In this document: piece by piece, positions 1 through 50,453 of the stretch | How positions within the stretch are numbered: position 1 is the first letter of the stretch | How the letters are laid out: each line of letters starts with the position of its first letter | Source of the DNA: Ischnura elegans | Taxonomy: Eukaryota; Arthropoda; Insecta; Odonata; Coenagrionidae | Reading direction: 5' to 3' | Length of the DNA: 64,000 nt | Assembly: GCF_921293095.1 (NCBI RefSeq) | Contig: NC_060249.1 | Coordinates: 73,543,907 to 73,607,906, forward strand | The notes under the pieces: generated by a model | The model's input: only the letters and a program-made list of their open reading frames with translations | What the model was told of the DNA's origin: nothing | The model's database searches: none | Position numbers and translations under genes: made by a program

Positions 1-38281
<38,281 letters not shown>

Positions 38282-39044
38282 AATTTAGCTTCTTTTAACT
38301 TCACGAAAGAATCAGCATACGTCTTCTGAAGGCTAAACAAATGGGCAGTATTGCTACACGACTTATGCAATACGGTCATCGCCTAAATCATAAATGTTTC
38401 CAGCAGATAAAGCAATGACGCAAACCAAACAGAAATACAATAACACCAATACATCTTCTAACAACCGTATAAAAACCTAATCATACCTACTAAACGATTG
38501 CTACTTAGTAATTCAAGTAACAATATGAAATACTAAAAAATACGAGTTAATAGAGGCGGTCAAACATATTGCGGTGCTTCCCGTAAGTCTTTTGTTAAGT
38601 CATCGTATTTAACGAATCGAAAATCCTCTCGACCCTCAATCCCGCCATTAATTGTATTATTTGAACACATATTCCAGCATATTTCAATAGTTTTTGCTAA
38701 CATTCGATAAGTAACTTCCACATACTCCAGGTATTTGCCCTTATACAATAAAAATAAAAATTCTATATATTCAAATATTCCTAATGAGAACTATCTTCTA
38801 CTGTAAAACTTAGTCCACTATTTCATTGAATGAAATAAAAGGAAATTTTTGCTATTTTTCATTTTTAGATCTTTGTTACACGTTGCTTACCATGCACCCC
38901 TTAAAAATGTGCTGTAAAATATATCACCATTAACAAGTCCATTTTCATCTCTTGCTACCCTGACAAAAGGAAATTTCAAGGAAATTGTTCTTCACTCGAA
39001 AGGCCAAGAGGAAGATCTCTCACCTCTCTGGGCTCTATTAAAGG
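38282..39044. other. Upstream flank of MRP
   Basis: This must contain the 5' UTR and promoter of MRP unless a non-coding first exon lies farther right. No clear TATA box or other site can be argued. It also contains one coding-like stretch (38560-38745). Confidence 0.5.
38560..38745 (-). CDS. Possible terminal exon of an unknown minus-strand gene
   Basis: After a pyrimidine-rich TTTTTATTTTTATTGTATAAG, a frame of about 60 codons reads GKYLEYVEVTYRMLAKTIEI... and ends DLREAPQYV-stop. The composition is protein-like rather than low-complexity, and it lies 279 bp upstream of the MRP start on the same strand. I recognise no family and found no partner exon. It may equally be chance or MRP 5' flanking sequence. 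Confidence 0.25.
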   Translation of the reverse strand, partial: YKGKYLEYVEVTYRMLAKTIEICWNMCSNNTINGGIEGREDFRFVKYDDLTKDLREAPQYV

Positions 39045-39300
39045 CAGTGGCGCCGACTCCATGGGGCCTGAGGGGGCCCGAGCTCAAAAATTCGTTAATG
39101 GTGTGAGGAAAAAATGTGTCATGCTTGTCGATTTTCCCGGAGTGTCCAGATATCGATATTCGAGTTATCAGGGTTCTAATGTTGATCATATGACTCTTCT
39201 AAAATGCTTAAAAAACTTAAAACTCACTACTTATAAAATTTCCCGGGGCAAGATCCACGGTTTGGGCCCCCCCAATATTTTTTGTAAGTAGGCGTCCCTG
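39045..39300. mobile_element. hAT-like MITE, family D, perfect target duplication
   Basis: 256 bp starting CAGTGGCGCCGACTCCATGG and ending AGGCGTCCCTG. The 8-mer ATTAAAGG flanks both sides exactly. G/C-run islands lie near each end, as in the other hAT-like families here. Confidence 0.8.
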
Positions 39301-39620
39301 ATTAAAGGTGAGCTCTAATGTCCATATCGAGTCCACGTGATTGCGAGGGGCACTCACATATTAGATGGATACTACCATTCAAAGTTGACTTCTGTTCATA
39401 AGAATTAGCCTTCTCCCAAGTCTAGGGCAAGGTTCTCCAATAAGGAGTTTGGCCAGGCATAGTCCCAGTGTTTCTTGTGAGAAGTGTTGGACGTAGATCC
39501 CCATTATTTGATCACAGCCATCCTTGATGAGGGTGCAACTAGCACAAATGGTTTTGGGCCATATGGATACAGTTCAATGCTGGCCTTAGCCAGTTCATCT
39601 GCCTTTTCCTTCCGGTAATA

Positions 39621-42558
39621 CAGTAGATTCCAGTTAATGGGTCCATTGGTTACTTGAGGCAGCCACATAATTGGGGCAGGTATTGAAGAACAGAACCCAA
39701 TAGAGGAATATCCCTGAGTTTTCTCCGCTTAATTGGGACAGCATGCCGCTTTATTGGGCCATGAGTCGGCGACATAGACTCTATATTTGCGACAACATTA
39801 AAATTTTTTGGTTTCAGAGTACTGTTTTTTATATTTTCCTCCTTTGATTTACTCTTATTTTGCACCAATTCCTATTCCTTTGTACCAGTTCCTATTCATG
39901 CCCTATTCTAAAAGCCCTTGTTGTAATACTATCCTTCAGAGGATAAGGATTCCATTTCTGACCATGAGACCTCATTCAACATAGTGTTGTGTTTAAAAGG
40001 AGAGGACTTCTGTGGCAGTATCTGGACTATGGATGATAGAATGAGCTCGGTATTGTAAGAAAGAGATGGCGACACCTATAATGAGGGTAAACGAGCTGGT
40101 AAGGACCAATTTCTAGGAATTATAGGCTGATGTCAAGCAGAGGAGACTGGTTGAGATGAACAATTTTGCTTTCTAAGAGCTTTATTTTGTTTGCGACGCA
40201 TTGAACAAAATTCAAGTGCCTCATGTGGTCTATCCCCTTACCCCCTTTCCACTGTACAACTGAGCTATCACCATTGGAAGATTATAACTTTTCTTCGTTC
40301 CTTTCTCTTTTTCCCATCCCCATCTCATTAGTTGATGCATGCACAGAAGTCATATTTCTCTTCACTCGTAACTAGCCATTTGTGAATTAACAGTCTAAAA
40401 CCAGTGTCAGTGGTCTCATATTTGGTGGGAAAAATTGCTATACTGGACAAAAGTAAAGCTTATCTCCATTGCAGTCATCACCGTTTGTCTGAGATAACTG
40501 GGTGCCGAAATTGATGATAGCTCAGTTATTGAAGCAACAGGATAAACTTGGAGAAGAATGGAGCCACAATAGAAAGCCTTTCAAAATAAGCACCACCCCT
40601 GAAACTTAAAGTTGTGGTAAGGATCCAGATGTTGACGACGCTTCAATCGACACGTCAAAATCAATGGTTTTCCACTGTGAGCGAATGAGGGGTTTGCGTC
40701 AGCGGTCCAATATTAAGCAAGAAGTTAGAGGAACTAGCTTTGAAACTTGGTCATGACCATTTTAAGGCAACAGATGGTTGGCTGGCTGTCTTGATGGAAG
40801 ACCAAAAATAAAATTAAATTCAAGAGAAACATATAAAAAAGTGCTGATGATGCGAGTGCAGAGGAGTTGAAATTGAACTAACTCTCTGGATTACACAAGA
40901 ATTTATGTGCTGATAACATTTACAACGCCGATGAAACAGAACTGTACTATCGAGCAACACCAAATGGCTCTCTTTGTTACAGTTACGTAGCACTAACTGA
41001 CTCCAAAAAAGCGATGGATTGCATCACTATTTTGTATTGTTCAAATGTTTCGGGAACTGATAAAAAAACTCTTCTGGTTAATTGGGAAAATTGCTAAGCC
41101 TCGGCACTTCAAAGGGTTAAGAACAAACAGTTTACCAGTGGAGAACCACGCCAATAGCAATGCATGGATGACTGTGAGCCTCTTTACCCAATGGTTGACC
41201 AGTTGGGATAACGAATTAGCTAGAAAATGGATAAAGATTCTTCTTGTACTTGATACTTGTACGGCACATGCTAATTGCTTAAGTGAGTTAAAAAATAATC
41301 AATTGCAATTTCTGCCTCCAAGCACAGCATCCTTGGTGCAACCAATGAATATGGGGATTAGTAAAATTAGACATTGCAATATTTCCACTGAGTATTATTA
41401 TGACACTATGCGTTTCGTCATTACAAACAACATTAACAAGTTTATCAACAGTATCAACGACGAAACGTGTAGTGTCATTATAAAACTCAGAGAAAATATT
41501 GCAATGTCTAATTTTCTAATATTATGAACTTCTACCATATCATGCCCAACATTATACAGGATATGGGGATAATTAATAATTTGAAAACAGTTAACCGTGG
41601 GAAATTAGTAAAATATATTCTGGAACCTATAGAATATTTCTGACATCGTCATCCACCACCAACGAAATAAGCTCAAAGGTGAACATTTTGCAAGCAATCA
41701 TGTTTTTGGGTGAATGCTAGCCAGATGTCACCAGTCCAACAATTCCAAATTGCTTTTTTCATTTCGGTTTCAAACATTCTTACTCAGTTTTCAACATTAC
41801 AGCAGAATCTGATAGCAAAATCAACACTAAACTGTACCAAATAACAAGCTATGAAGAGTAAAAAAATATCGACTGCAATTTGGACCAATGAAAACAGTGG
41901 AGTTGATATTGATGAAACCATATTGTACATGCATCAAGGTGAAGCTGAAGGTGAGTATAGTGATGGAGATAAAATTGCACCTGAGCGTAGCCGAGTGACA
42001 TTTCAGGATGCAAGGAGGTTAATTAAGGGGTTACGACTCTTCCTCATGCAGAAGGCTATGAGTGCATCCTAATGTCGTCATTGGATTTCCATGCCAACTT
42101 TTTTCATATGATGATGATGTTGACGAGAAGGCAATAGTACAGTAGACAAAGTCATCAGACGAGGAGATATGATTAGAACAGCAAGTACTCTGCATGTTTA
42201 TTACTATAGGAAATATTAAGGAACCATTTATTTTCTTAACTAATTAACTGCAAATATTTTCTTTGGTAGGTATTAGTAAAAGACATTCATACAGCATCGC
42301 CCGAAGCTATGAAAAATATTTTCAACTAAATTTGATACAATTATTAAAAATGTTAATAAATTTACTAAACTCGCTGATTTATTAAACAGATTAATAGTTT
42401 AATAAACTTTGTTTGCATTATAAAAATTCTTTAGTCTTCTTTCTACCATTTTAACGGTTTTTATGCCCATATACGAGAGTGTTCGCCTAATTGGGGCAGC
42501 CGCTTAATTGGGGCAAAGTGTGCACATCTGATACGTCCCAATTAATCGGAATCTACTT
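39621..42558. mobile_element. Tigger-like transposon, 2.9 kb, inactive
   Basis: Terminal inverted CAGTAGATTCCAGTTAATGG and CCAATTAATCGGAATCTACTT, flanked by TA. Subterminal GGGGCAGCCGCTTAATTGGG-type repeats occur near the right end and related ones near the left end. The inside carries a broken plus-strand Tigger transposase (about 40670-41550). It sits between MRP and the right-edge gene. Confidence 0.9.
40670..41530 (+). pseudogene. Tigger-type DDE transposase relic
   Basis: Pieces in several frames follow the Tigger order. The CENP-B/HTH region reads VSGPILSKKLEELALKLGHD and FKATDGWLAVL. The first DDE segment is IYNADETELYYRATPNG. The core is RHFKGLRTNSLPVE, NAWMTVSLFTQWL, ILLVLDTCTAH, LQFLPPSTASLVQPMN. 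The first two catalytic aspartates are recognisable (NADET, LVLDTC). The third, normally in QP(M)D, is N in QPMNMGI. Frameshifts and stops interrupt the gene, so it is dead. It would have catalysed cut-and-paste transposition at TA sites. Confidence 0.85.
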
Positions 42559-42589
42559 TACCAGCATCTACCAGTAGCAAGTCACTTAA

Positions 42590-43150
42590 GTTTATTACCC
42601 AGACTTCCACCTCCGTGCGCGCCAACCTCAAATCCCCCCTGGACTGTAAGGACTGAAGCATAAACATCAATAAAAGCTGAGTATAGTAACTCCCAAAGAG
42701 TATTTGATTTGCTCTCCTTCGACAACCTTTTCCCCAAAGTACTAAGTAGGTAGCAGTTTTCCCAATGCGATAATTTGGAGTCAGGTGAAAAATTCATTTA
42801 TTTAAAATTCATTTTATTTTTCGGAGGCTACTGTGGCTCTCTTCTCCGGGAACGCTTTGGGACCTTGATGCGGGAACTGCAGTAGACCTCGAATGACGAC
42901 AATTGCTGACTTGAACCAGGAACGCCCAGGACCCCGACCATCAGCATTGCCTCTCCCTACTCGCTGCCACGTAAGTTGATATCCCAGACTCCCAACTCCA
43001 TGCGTGCTAGTCTCAAACCCCCCCGTATAAGAGTATCACTGAAGTTAAGCTGCGATAAAAGCGACTCAATCACGAGTATTTGTATTGCTCTCCTTCAGCA
43101 ACCTTATCCCATAAGTACCAAGATAGGTAGTATAGTAGCCCCGTCCCGAC
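42590..43150. repeat. Diverged direct repeat pair, about 180 bp each
   Basis: About 42590-42770 and 42975-43150 share the order CCCAGACT...CCAACTC, a T/A-variable middle, GAGTATTTG...TTGCTCTCCTTC, CAACCTT and CCC-AAGTAC. Unit type is unknown; possibly two copies of one SINE. Confidence 0.5.
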
Positions 43151-43293
43151 AATATTTCCTGCAGTCACCAGTACACTTGTACATATGTGTATGCCGCCCA
43201 CAGTAGAGGGGTTATCATTAATTTGTAGTCATTTGGCATTGATTTTAAGCTATTCCCATTTGGCTGTTTATTTATTTTTTATATTGCTTTCTC

Positions 43294-43579
43294 CAGTAGT
43301 GTAATTTTGGGGGAGATAAGGGAATATATCCCCTTATCTCTCCCAAAGGGGATAAAGCCTCAGAGAAATAAAATTTTTTTTTTTAACAATTGTCTATTTT
43401 TCATATACATAACAGCTGCAACTGCTAAAAAGTTAAATTTTTCGCGCCAAAATGATGTAAAATGCATTTCCAGGTATGTCATTTTTCAAAAATTTTCCTG
43501 GACCCCCAATTGCCTTGGGGGGAAGTTGCCACCCCAGGCCATCTAATCCCCCCAAAGCATATTCCTAGTTACCCTACTG
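43294..43579. mobile_element. hAT-like MITE, family A copy 3
   Basis: It starts CAGTAGTGTAATTTTGG and ends CCTAGTTACCCTACTG. The flanking 8-mers GCTTTCTC and GTTTTATC match at 6 of 8 positions. Internal AAAGCCTCAGAGAAATAAAA is shared with copy 4. Confidence 0.7.
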
Positions 43580-44062
43580 GTTTTATCCGTGTCTACAACT
43601 ACTAGCTTCTAATAGGGCTTCCATTATTTCTTCATTACATCCATAAATATTCTCTGAGTATGTGGCAACCTACCTCTATTGAGGGATTTAACAACCCCTC
43701 TTATCCCATGGAAGCTTTTACCCAATAGTTGTAAAATCATACTAAAATATCCTTTTCTCCTAAAATATCAGGGGTGGTTTAAGGGGGGTTATGGATATGG
43801 CAGGGCAAAATACAGGCTGAGGAGTATTTGAAATACAAAATACTACTCCAAATGTATTTGAATTGCAAAATACTACATACCTTTGCCTTGGGTATTTGAA
43901 AAACAAACTAAAAATTAGTAGCTTAGAAACCTTTAATATAAAAAATACATTTGCATGGAAACTAAGTGATCTTAAAAAATAAAACCTGCCTTGGCACATT
44001 ATGTATACATAGCTGCAAAATTGAAGAAAATTATTCTAACCAAAACGAAGAATTCTCTGATG

Positions 44063-44345
44063 CAGGGGCGTAACTATGGGGGGGGGGGATGAGGGGGATA
44101 GATCCCCCCCAAAGCCTCAGAGAAATAAAAATAATATTCAAAACTATTAACTAGTTTTGACTCATAGTAAACTTTAGCATGACCTTTAAATGAAACCCAA
44201 ATTTTAAGTGCTCAAATTATGTAAAATTTATTTGAAGGCATGTCATTTTTCCAAAATTTTCCTAAAATGGAGGGTGGTGGGTGAGAGGTCGCCCTTCCCC
44301 ATCCCCTCTCATCCCCCCCAAAGCATATTCCTAGTTACGCCACTG
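44063..44345. mobile_element. hAT-like MITE, family A copy 4, perfect target duplication
   Basis: It starts CAGGGGCGTAACTATGG and ends CCTAGTTACGCCACTG. The flanking 8-mer CTCTGATG is identical on both sides, which shows 8-bp target duplication and supports hAT placement. Confidence 0.88.
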
Positions 44346-44859
44346 CTCTGATGCATAGTGTTACAGATGCGTTATCAGAGCTACTTCAAAAGTACAATTA
44401 CAAATGCATTTGTAATATTATAATGGTGAAATACCAAACATCTGTACATATTTGAAATACAAAATACAAGATATATTCAGGTCGTATAACAAATAAAAAT
44501 TACAAATGTATTTAAAATACTTATTTTAAAATACTTATATGTATTTGTAATACTGCCCAGCCCTGGTCATGACATCCTCCTCCCCCCGTATTTTACCAAA
44601 AGTATTTGAGATATCCTCATTTGTGACCTCATATTATTTGACCCTTTTTGTATCCTTAAATGTCTTAAATTGTTCAATTTCATCTGTTGTTAAGAATAAA
44701 AATGATATTTTATGCTCCAAAATGCATAATAAATGGGTATTATAAAAATAATTTACATGGGAAAATGCTCCTTTCTTGGGGGGGTTTCCATACTCCCCAG
44801 ACCTAGGTCATGACCCTCCCAGATTTTATGCTGACCATTTCCAGCCTCCTCCACACCTA

Positions 44860-45151
44860 CAGTGGCGCAGCGAGTGGGGGGTTTTGGGGGATAAACCCCC
44901 CCCCCCCCAGAGCTCAGAGAAATTTTTAAGCATAATCCATTTTACTTAATTGGATCAGAAGTACTTATGGAATAGTGTTAGGATTAATCAAATATTCCTC
45001 AGAAAGCCGTAAAACTTGCCATTTTGAACCATTAATCCTAAAATTTTTGTGGAGGGCCCCCGCAACTGCCGCTTACCCTGGCGGGTATGCAATACTCCCC
45101 ACAACCCTAGGTAGTAGTTGCTCCTAAAACAAATTCTTAGCTGCGCCCCTG
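44860..45151. mobile_element. hAT-like MITE, family A-related copy 5
   Basis: It starts CAGTGGCGCAGCGAGTGG and ends TTAGCTGCGCCCCTG. The flanking 8-mers CACACCTA and AACACCTA match at 7 of 8 positions. It is more diverged than the other A copies. Confidence 0.75.
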
Positions 45152-45959
45152 AACACCTATACCAGTGGAGGCATTGTAATGTTTCATTTAAAGACGATAG
45201 TTAACTATACCATGCACAATGGTGTAATTTTAGTTTTTTATCTTCTTGTTCCACCAAAGTCATCAACATTCTGCAACAACTTATTGTACCAACATCACCT
45301 GTGATAATTATAAATAAATAACCAAAACTATTTTTTTTTGCATATGTAAGAGCATGGAGGACTTCCTAATTGGATTCCTATCTGCTGCACTATCTTGTGT
45401 GCAAATGTGCTGTGTGCTGCACTATCTCTCATCTTTCTCTGGGCGTTTCATCGACATGTGCTTTAATGTTTAAGAGGAGTTTATGAAGTGCAAGGGAGGT
45501 GTAAAATTAACAATCATAATGCAATATTGTTTCATTAATTACCATTTGAAATAACTACAGGTAGGTCTACTAGCAAAAGAGGAGGAGCAGGATGTACTGT
45601 AGAATGTAATAAACCTGTTTTTTTTAAGCTGAAAAGAGGTGAGAGAAGATAAAGGAAGATACTCTTATGGCAGATTAGATCAAATGGTAAATAAGGGAAT
45701 GCACACGATTGGTTGGTGGTATTTGGAGGAGGCGACCAACAGATGTGGTTATTTACACCATGAGGGAAGGATAGGGATGGGAGAGTGGGGAACATCCTGG
45801 AATCAGCATTAGCCTACTCTTCATGAAAGGGACCAAGGGGATCATGGCTTCACATCCCATCTGATGGATGGAGTGCTATACTTGTAGTATCTACCGATTT
45901 GATCGATAGATTTTTCTTCCTCATAGGAAAATCTACTAAAATTGGTAGAATATTAATTG

Positions 45960-46350
45960 CGTAAGCTTGGTTTCGTTAGTAGTAGGACCTGCCCGCCTTT
46001 GTGACGGTGCAGGATTCCTCGTCCCCTCCCCTTCTTCCCCGTCCTACCCCTAGAGGCGTCGTCGGGCTCCCATCACGGCGGCGCCTCCTTTCCTTGTTCC
46101 TTCCCGTCCTTCCCCTTCTGGTGGCAGAGGAAAAAAGCTGATCGCTTATAGTCCCTGCTCCAGGAGTGTATCCCGCGAACCCGACCCAAGGGTTTCGTTC
46201 CTACTGCTATACTTGTAGTGCTCTCTACGTGACACGTGGCAGGGTTCGGATGGTCTCTGAAAATCTCTACCATAGCTGGGATTTGAATCCAGACCCACTG
46301 GGTGAGAGGCCAACACTCTACTCACCACACCTACCTGATCCCTGCCTGAG
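45960..46350 (-). mobile_element. tRNA-derived SINE
   Basis: On the minus strand the head reads like a tRNA: GGTGAGTAGAGTGTTGG (A-box-like) about 35 nt before GGATTCAAATCCC (B-box-like). A non-tRNA body then runs toward lower coordinates. Boundaries are approximate; no target duplication was identified. Open frames across it are by chance. Confidence 0.6.
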
Positions 46351-46859
46351 GGCAGATCAAGAACTTTTCTGGGGAGGGGAGGCACAAGGGCCTGATAGGC
46401 AAACGGTCTTCTCGTATTTAGGATTAAAAACAACAATTGCTGCATGAAATATTCTCTTCATTTTAATATGAAAGCGTAAGTCGCCATGGCTCTCTTGTCC
46501 CCGTCGTCCAAAGGAGTAGCCACATGTAATCATGAACTTACGGGTAAACTAAATTCAAATAAATGAGGAAAATTTGTCACCCATGACTGTGGTATGTAAG
46601 GAGAAGATCTGAGTGCTGTGATAAGTTATGAAATAGAATAAATAAGCATAATGCCTATTGTGACGTTATAAGATTGGCGACGATCGACTTTCTCTAACAT
46701 TGTGCAAGGTAGCTCTTTCTTGAATGAAAAATCCGGAATGCTCTGGTATCTGGTATGGCACATGAAAAATAATTGGAAGCGATTGTACCAACCACTTTTG
46801 TAATTTGAACAGGAATAGTGTATTTAGAAAAGGAAAAAATTACTAATAAATACAACCTA

Positions 46860-47094
46860 AAAATTATTTTTAACAAAACAATTGTTTCACTTTTTAAAGT
46901 TTAAACAAAAGCTTCATTACCACACCTGGCTACATAACGCCCCAAGCACTGAACACATCCTCACTGGCAATTTTTTTACTATTTTTAACAAAACTATTGT
47001 TTTACTTTTTGAAGTTTAAACAAAGCTTCATTGTCACTCCTGGCAATATAACGCCCCACGCACTAAATACATCCCCTCTGGCAATTTTTTTTAC
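46860..47094. repeat. Tandem duplication, unit about 118 bp
   Basis: Two adjacent diverged copies share TTTTTAACAAAACAATTGTT..., AAGTTTAAACAAA-GCTTCATT, TAACGCCCCA-GCACT and CTGGCAATTTTTTT. The first copy is about 46860-46978 and the second 46979-47094. Confidence 0.75.
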
Positions 47095-47294
47095 CGGCGC
47101 CGATGATCCTCTACTTGTACTCTTTACTCAAACATTAAATGCGACTGTTAGGATATGAATGAATTGAAAAGGCCGTATCCCCCTCGAATGAATGTGCCCT
47201 CCACTCCAAAAATCCTGAATGAGTCCTCCCTCAGTCACTCTTCTTAGCTACTGCCCCAAATTTTGATGGAGCTGCTTGCGTCATGCCTCCGATC

Positions 47295-47553
47295 CAGTGG
47301 CATAGCCAGGAATTTCGTTCAGAGGGGGTCCAAAACCAGGGGGGGGGGGGAAATTTTTGAAAAACAGGGTACCAAGTAGAGGGTTTTAAACTAATTTTAA
47401 CACTCTTCATAATTGAAAAATATTAATTTGTTAAAGAAATATTTTGTAAATTAATGATATTTCAACATTTTGTTTTCTTTTATGAAGAAAAATTGTATTT
47501 TTACATTTAGGGGGGGTCCGGACTCCCCGGATCCCTCCCTGGCTACGCCACTT
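47295..47553. mobile_element. hAT-like MITE, family B copy 1, perfect target duplication
   Basis: It starts CAGTGGCATAGCCAGGAATT and ends CCTGGCTACGCCACTT. The 8-mer CTCCGATC flanks both sides exactly. It shares GGTCCGGACTCCC with copy 2 at 52227. Confidence 0.85.
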
Positions 47554-48043
47554 CTCCGATCCCTGTGGGGCACCCTGAATGAGTGAAAAAACTGGGATGT
47601 CAGTACCCTATCCTCAGTATCAGTATCCTCAAACGTTAATATGTTTACGCAGTCGCTACGAAAAAGAAGAGAATTTTCCTTAATTTTGGCTCGAGAGTGT
47701 TGAAAACGGTCGCGATATGTCAATAAAAACTGCGTAGAATCTACGACGTTTAATCTTAATTACGAAAGTTATTTAATTTGACATAAACCTGAGGTTCCAA
47801 AAATTGAACTCGCAACCCATAGAAGATAAACGGTGAGTTGCTGGATATGGAATAACTATTTCTCCAAAAGCATACATCCCCACCCATTCACCGAATAATG
47901 GATGGATTAAATAGCGTCATCTTGTAGAATCGACAGATATTTCCTGTAGAATAATAAATTTATTATGGATTAAATTGCATTTTCCTGTCGTAGATGTGCT
48001 AATAAACGGCCATGTTAAATTAGTCTTACATATTTTGATTAAA

Positions 48044-48358
48044 TCAGTGACATTCACTTTTTAAAAATCGGATCGAATTACCCAGCAGCCATCCAAGCCT
48101 GTCTGTCTTAGCTGACGCGGGAAACCTTACGCATGAAACAGCGAAGAAATGAACGGACAGATCAGTTCCGCCCACGTAAGGAGTGAAGCCTCCTAAGTTA
48201 GGCAACTGAGATGATTCCACACATTGACTCGTGTAAATGAGCGTGCCCTTATGGGTATGCATGTGCCTGGGGAGACTGAAATTTGAGAAGAAACGGGACT
48301 TAAGAAAAATCGCATTGCACAGGGTAGGTACCCCTCCATTAACAAAATCTTCGCCCAA
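48044..48358 (-). pseudogene. Possible C2H2 zinc-finger relic
   Basis: An open frame of 104 codons contains SRFFSNFSLPRHMHTHKG, which follows the F...S.L..H...H.G plan of a C2H2 finger, with a weaker second candidate after it. The paired cysteines are not clean. It may be a decayed finger gene or chance. Confidence 0.25.
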
Positions 48359-49219
48359 TATAGGGGTCTGGGACCCGATTTTGAGTGTTCGTCGGCAATG
48401 AGATTAGATCCATTTATTAGCCAGTACTGACTATCCCATGAGCTTTAAAGTGGGGACAGTATTACTTCAAATGTTATAGGCGATAAATGTGGAATAGTGA
48501 ATCAAGAGTGAGATAAATTATGCAATTTGTAATTCTTCGAGTAAATTTATTTACAGACAACCAGTTTAGATGCTAACGTGTCATTCTCGAGGATACGACG
48601 CTCTTGAGGTCCTCAAAGGAGATATCACCCACTTTGAGTGGCCAATCATTGAACTCACAAATTTTAAAGTAATCAAAGAATCTACTTTTTACTATGTCTA
48701 ATTTTTTCCATTGCGCGTGAAATTTCATGACAGCAGGGAAGTAAATTTAAAAAATCTCTATGTGGTTCATTTGGTCAGCAAAACAATCAAACAAAACAAA
48801 TCATTTCCCAAATGTTCATCTCTTCCCAGCTTTTAGGATGGGTACCTATAGTGTTTCCGGTCTCAAAACAGGTCATAATCCCTGGTGACCCAATATCCTT
48901 GTATCCGAACCTGGGGTTTTATCTCGCTGTCCCCAGCGAAAACTCGGGCGAGGGTCGGCCGTTCGCCTCGCCTCACCGAAATTTCTGGTTTTAATTTTCT
49001 GCCCTAGTCCCAGCTGTTTTAGCTGTCTCCAGTGTGTTTCTATTAAGTTAGTTTCAGGTACGTTTTTATCTTTGTTTGTTTACAGCGTGACAGGTAGGGT
49101 CGCCCGTATTCAGTCCACGGATGCTGAGTCCTCGCTCCACGTGCCTCGCCTCCGTGTCACAGCGTTCAAAGTTTCAGGAGAACTCTATTAGCATATATCT
49201 ACCAACTTTTGAACTTGAT

Positions 49220-49700
49220 TTAAGAATGCTGTAAAATACCCCAGCTTACATGATGACATACAACTTCCCTGTATGAGCCGTCTTCATCGTGACGTGCACG
49301 GTTGAACAAGGTGGACCGATATGTGACGAGAAATAATTTTCGAAACGAGAATTTATTTATGATTCCTCTTCCAAACTTATGCATAAATCTTCCATCCCAT
49401 CGGATTGCACACGACCGCCCTAGTGTCATAACTCGAGGAGTTATTATTTGGCTATTAAGTCTTCTTGTCAAGGTTTTCATGAGGCTTCCCGTCTTTCCTA
49501 CTCTTCTTAGGACTGCCTCATTACTTACTCGGTCGATCCATTTGATCCTCATCATTCTTCTATAGCACCACTATTCGAAGGCCCATACCCTTGATTTCTC
49601 CGCGACTTTTATTGCCCATACCTGAGTTCCGTAAAGAAGTATACTCCAAACGTCAGTTCTGATAAACTGTTTCCTTAGATCTAGGTTTAAAATTCCCGGT
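49220..49700 (-). pseudogene. Non-LTR retrotransposon reverse-transcriptase C-terminal fragment
   Basis: The minus strand reads LDLRKQFIRTDVWSILLYGT, QVWAIK...RVWAFE*WCYRRM, then MRIKWIDRVSNEAVLRRVG. This is the conserved C-terminal tail of many arthropod LINE polymerases (R..I.T.VW...LYG.E.W, E.WC.RRM.RI.W.D.V.NE.VL.RVG). The fragment is truncated, has one stop at the E*WC position and degenerates after KTLTRR. No 5' part is present. Confidence 0.75.
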
Positions 49701-50364
49701 GTAAGTAATCTTTATTTTGTTGGGATGCTCTCTTCGCCTGGGGTATTCTGCTGATACTTCGGAGACTGCCCCTCTTCCGTAGAGAGCTCAACAAGACCAA
49801 TTCCCATAGTAATAATAATGAAGTTGTGGTTTCAATATTGGCCTCATCTTTTGGTTGATGCACAGCCACCTTGAGCTCTCTTGTGTACATTTACTCCGAG
49901 GTCTACCATCGACCACGCCGCAATCACAATGCGCGAGGAGTTTCCGTGAGGTCCTTCACCCTTTCGCGGGCCACAAGCGTGGAGGGCGGACTTATTTTGA
50001 GGGGAAAGGCAGTGAGAGATAGAGAGGAGGGAGGGGTGGGAGGATAGAAACCTGTTCCTATTTATCTCGGTCCTTTAAGTGGGACCGGTAACAAAGGAAA
50101 TCTCTTCTCCACGCCAAAAGTCGCCTCTCCTCCCACACCGCCTCACCTCCCAACCGGAAACACCCCTGAACCCCTCTTCTCACCCCACTCCTCCGAACTT
50201 CATCCCTCCATCTGTGTGACGTGCGATACTGTTCACGGAGCACAAAAAGTGTAAGGATTTAGTGTATTTTCATTATTTTATCTATTATCAACGTCTCCGT
50301 AAACAGCACATAACGGCCTTTTACAACGAGGATTTCCAACATTAAAGTAGTACAACACAAACAT

Positions 50365-50447
50365 CCATGCCCTGGATAGGGGATTCGAACCCACGGCCTA
50401 TGGTTTGGCAGGCGAGGACTTTACCCCACCGCCACCGAGACCTGCAA
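50365..50447 (-). mobile_element. tRNA-Gly-like SINE head
   Basis: On the minus strand, GGTGGCGGTGGGGTAAAGTC (A-box-like), CTCGCCTGCC and GTGGGTTCGAATCCCC (B box) are spaced as in a tRNA and recall tRNA-Gly. The acceptor stem does not pair, so this is probably a SINE or tRNA-derived relic rather than a working tRNA gene. Confidence 0.5.
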
Positions 50448-50453
50448 ACCTTC

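Noticed and set aside
46146..46447. Overlapping 90-100-codon frames on both strands
   Set aside because: They lie in a tRNA-derived SINE body with higher GC content and show no protein family signal.
50365..50447. Candidate tRNA-Gly gene
   Set aside because: A and B boxes are present, but the acceptor stem does not pair and the sequence abuts a repeat; more likely a SINE head.
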